From NCBI RefSeq assembly GCF_023101185.1, contig NZ_CP078077.1:3253630-3317629 (forward strand): a DNA stretch of 64,000 nt. Reading direction: 5' to 3'. Below, one piece after another: positions 61,794-64,000 of the stretch. The DNA comes from Microbacterium galbinum. GTDB lineage: Bacteria; Actinomycetota; Actinomycetes; Actinomycetales; Microbacteriaceae. Each line of letters opens with the position of its first letter. The stretch's first letter is position 1. The notes under the pieces are model-generated. The model was given only the letters and a program-made list of their open reading frames with translations. It had not been told where the DNA came from and made no database searches. Both the position numbers and the translations under genes were made by a program.

Positions 61794-63163
61794 TGCACGC
61801 TCCGCTCGATCGCCACCGCGGTGCGCGTGCGGGCGATGGCGTCGCGGTACCAGTCGTACGAAGCCTTGGGTGTGCGCTCCCCCGTGGTGAAATCGACGTG
61901 CACGAGGCCGAAGCGCTGGGTGAATCCGTCGGCCCACTCCCAGTTGTCCAGGAGCGACCAGACCGTGTACTCCTCGACGGGAACGCCCGCGGCCATCGCC
62001 TCGCCGACCGCCGCGATGTGTTCGGCGAGGTAGTCGATGCGTTCGGCGTCGTCGATGCGGACCGCGCCGTCGGGCTCGGGGAACGAGGCGCCGTTCTCGC
62101 CGATGATCACCGGCGGCATGTGCGGATGCCGGCGATGGAGGTCGACGAGCAGATCGCGGAGCGCCCCGGGCACGATCGGCCACTCCGGGCCGAAACCGGT
62201 GACGGGCGCCTCGGGCGTCGGCACGATCTCGAACGGCAGTGGCCCCGCCGGATCGGCCGCGGTCACCGTCGTCGGGTTGTAGAAGTTGATGCCGTAGAAG
62301 TCGATCGACGCCGCGATGCGCGCGAGTTCACCGTCGAGCACGGGCATCGGCGGCAGGCCGAACGCCTCGAGGTCGGGGTACTCGCCCGCGAGCAGGGGTT
62401 CGCTGAACAGCCCGTTGTGGAGCGTGTCGTACATGGTCGCCGCCACGAGGTCTTCCCGCGATGCGGTGAGCGGCAGCACGCGGGTGTGATTGTTGACGAG
62501 GCCGACGGCCGTCGCGCCCCGCGACCGCAGCGCCTCGGCGGCGTAGGCGTGCGCCAGGAGCTGAGGGTGGACGGTCGGCAGGGCGTGGAAGAGCAGCGGT
62601 CGCGCGGGGGCGAGCGCCCCGGTGCCGTAACCCTGCAGCGTGGTCATCGCCGGTTCGTTGAGCGTGTACCAGTGGGTCACCCGATCGCCGAGCCGATCCG
62701 CCACGATCGCGACATAGTCCGCGAAGCGTTCGGCCGTATCGCGGACGAGCCAGCCGCCGTCGGACTCCACCGCGCTCGGCATCTCCCAGTGGTACAGCGT
62801 CGGGAACGGGGTCGCGCCGACCTCGAGCAGCGCATCGACGAAGCGGGAGTAGTGATCGAGCGCGGCGGTGCTGGCCGGGCCGCGCCCGTCCGGCTGCACC
62901 CGCGCCCACGGAATCGAGAAGCGATAGCGGTCGATGCCGAGGTCCGCCACCAGGGCGACATCCGCCTCCGGATGCCGATAGCTGTCACACGCGCGTTGCG
63001 GCGTCGAGGCGTCTCGCACCGCACCCGGCACATCGACGAAGTCGTCCCAGATCGAGCGCCCTCCCCCGTCGTCGGAGGGAGAGCCTTCGATCTGGATGGC
63101 GGACGTCGCCGCGGACCAGCGGAGACCTGAGGGCAGAACGGTATCGCGGGAAGCAGAACTCAT
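61790..63163 (-). CDS. GH1 beta-glucosidase
   Basis: A 457-residue family-1 glycosidase. The acid/base is Glu170 in [10 protein letters not shown], and the nucleophile is Glu356 in [35 protein letters not shown] and [24 protein letters not shown] are typical GH1 blocks. There is no signal peptide, so it acts inside the cell. I use the ATG at 63163, with AGGAG 4 nt ahead. It pairs with the MFS gene immediately downstream, a probable uptake-and-cleave unit for beta-glucosides. Confidence 0.93.
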   Translation of the reverse strand: MSSASRDTVLPSGLRWSAATSAIQIEGSPSDDGGGRSIWDDFVDVPGAVRDASTPQRACDSYRHPEADVALVADLGIDRYRFSIPWARVQPDGRGPASTAALDHYSRFVDALLEVGATPFPTLYHWEMPSAVESDGGWLVRDTAERFADYVAIVADRLGDRVTHWYTLNEPAMTTLQGYGTGALAPARPLLFHALPTVHPQLLAHAYAAEALRSRGATAVGLVNNHTRVLPLTASREDLVAATMYDTLHNGLFSEPLLAGEYPDLEAFGLPPMPVLDGELARIAASIDFYGINFYNPTTVTAADPAGPLPFEIVPTPEAPVTGFGPEWPIVPGALRDLLVDLHRRHPHMPPVIIGENGASFPEPDGAVRIDDAERIDYLAEHIAAVGEAMAAGVPVEEYTVWSLLDNWEWADGFTQRFGLVHVDFTTGERTPKASYDWYRDAIARTRTAVAIERSVQ

Positions 63164-63309
63164 GTCGCTCCTTGGCGTCTGTGTCGGGTGATCCTGATTC
63201 TGCACCCGGTACCGCGTTTCGCGCGACCGAGTTCCGCGATCGCCTCGTCGTGTCGGAGTCCGGACGCCACTCGAGGGGCGTCGTTTCGCGTGATCCGCCC
63301 GACTGCTGG

Positions 63310-63315
63310 TAGAGT
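63310..63315 (+). promoter_or_regulatory. Candidate -10 of rpsT
   Basis: TAGAGT, about 104 bp before the GTG start. It implies a ~97-nt leader, long for this window, where S20 autoregulation could act. No clear -35 is seen. Confidence 0.4.
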
Positions 63316-63418
63316 TGCTTCTTGGCTTGCGTGTGGGTTCTTCCCTCACGACCGTCGTGCAGCAGCCCTCTTCTGCTGCCGGCACTCCGAATCACTCCTG
63401 TACAGAAAGCGTCCACAC

Positions 63419-63679
63419 GTGGCAAACATCAAGTCGCAGATCAAGCGCAACAAGACCAACGAGAAGGCTCACGAGCGCAACAAGGCCGTGAAGAGCGAGC
63501 TCAAGACCCTCGTTCGTCAGACCAAGGCAGCCGTCGCCGCAGGCGACAAGGCAGCCGCCGAGGCGACCCTCAAGAAGGCCGCCGTCAAGCTCGACAAGGC
63601 CGTCAGCAAGGGTGTCCTGCACAAGAACCAGGCGTCGAACCGCAAGTCGGCCATCGCCAAGTCGGTCGCCGCTCTCTGA
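63419..63679 (+). CDS. rpsT: 30S ribosomal protein S20
   Basis: An 86-residue basic ribosomal protein. It opens [34 protein letters not shown] and ends [20 protein letters not shown], the S20 signatures. The start is a GTG at 63419. Length is normal. It is transcribed alone, ends in a strong terminator and is convergent with holA. Confidence 0.97.
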   Translation: MANIKSQIKRNKTNEKAHERNKAVKSELKTLVRQTKAAVAAGDKAAAEATLKKAAVKLDKAVSKGVLHKNQASNRKSAIAKSVAAL

Positions 63680-63695
63680 GCCAGCACCGCTGAGA

Positions 63696-63725
63696 AAGGC
63701 CCGTCCCGTTCGCGGGGCGGGCCTT
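63696..63725 (+). terminator. Rho-independent terminator of rpsT
   Basis: A 13-bp stem AAGGCCCG-TCCCG / CGGGG-CGGGCCTT with one G-T pair and a TTCG tetraloop (63709-63712), then a short T/C tail. The A-flanked left arm also allows use from the opposite, holA, side. Confidence 0.92.
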
Positions 63726-63783
63726 CTTCGTGTCGGTGACGCGTGCGGGCTTCTCCCCTGACGCGACGGAGCCGAGTGGCGGA

Positions 63784-64000
63784 CTACTCCTCGCCGAACG
63801 GGCGACGGGTGGCGATGACCGTCACCATGCGCTCGAGCGCGAAGATCGGGTCGCGCGATGCGCCCTTCACCTCGGCATCCGCCCGTGCCGTCGCCTGGAT
63901 CGCGAGCCCGAGCGAGCGCTCGTTCCACCCGGCGAGATCGCGTCGTGCACGATCGACCTGCCAGTCCTTCATGCCGAGGCGCTGGGCGAGCTGACGGCTC
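63784..64000 (-). CDS. holA: DNA polymerase III delta subunit, C-terminal part (cut by window edge)
   Basis: The last ~71 residues of a minus-strand gene that continues beyond 64000. SRQLAQRLGMKDWQVDRARRDLAGWN followed by LGLAIQATARADAEVKGASRDPIFALERMVTVIA is the helical C-terminal collar domain of the clamp-loader delta subunit. Its place beside rpsT is the conserved actinobacterial arrangement. The stop is at 63784-63786. Confidence 0.88.
   Translation of the reverse strand, partial: SRQLAQRLGMKDWQVDRARRDLAGWNERSLGLAIQATARADAEVKGASRDPIFALERMVTVIATRRPFGEE

Overview
This is a high-GC actinobacterial chromosome segment. The paralogue types and gene order (lepA-hemW-hrcA-dnaJ-rsmE-phoH-ybeY-era-recO-uppS-dgt-dnaG, the suf cluster beside ctaA/ctaB, and a tkt-tal-pgi-zwf-opcA-pgl operon) point to Microbacteriaceae, most likely Microbacterium. 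The genus is inferred from layout and codon style; no 16S gene is present. It is almost all core chromosome. I see no insertion sequence, prophage, CRISPR array or integron, and no gene-free stretch longer than about 300 bases.

Layout: 1-3044 holds the end of a LuxR-type regulator, an acyltransferase-3 membrane protein and an MFS exporter. 3041-8259 (minus) is one tightly packed operon: sufB-sufD-Rieske ferredoxin-sufC-sufT-like gene, then a MalY/PatB-type C-S lyase and the MFS gene, with no sufS or sufU. 8491-11085 carries heme A synthesis (ctaA, ctaB) around a small membrane protein. 11260-19382 is a coupled pentose-phosphate/glycolysis operon. 19404-21556 has a DMT-type transporter, peptide deformylase and a lipoprotein. 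21515-26165 is a copper-export operon (copZ-copA-copB) with a CsoR-type palindrome lying between its -35 and -10, followed by tRNA-Asn. 26470-31681 is dus-dgt-dnaG plus an unusual ABC ATPase. 31742-35803 holds redox, P-loop, uppS, recO and channel genes. 35922-37805 is leuA behind a leucine-rich leader peptide. 37866-40515 is a lipoprotein plus an ECF-sigma cassette. 40570-53412 (minus) is the era...lepA housekeeping run with an esterase inserted. 53617-59414 is an oligopeptide-type ABC importer. 59572-63163 holds a small secreted peptide, a hydrolase, an MFS protein and a GH1 beta-glucosidase. 63419-64000 holds rpsT and the end of holA.

Two regulatory themes stand out. First, the leuA leader encodes a 15-residue peptide with four consecutive Leu codons. 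The RNA can form an 11-bp hairpin, and a 9-nt part of the Leu-codon run is exactly complementary to the purine-rich sequence just before leuA. Second, at least ten genes here have a TANNNT-like -10 hexamer ending exactly 6-7 nt before the start codon, which predicts leaderless mRNAs; the leuA leader peptide is one of them. Adjacent same-strand genes are very often coupled by ATGA/GTGA/TGATG overlaps, and six convergent pairs overlap at their 3' ends.
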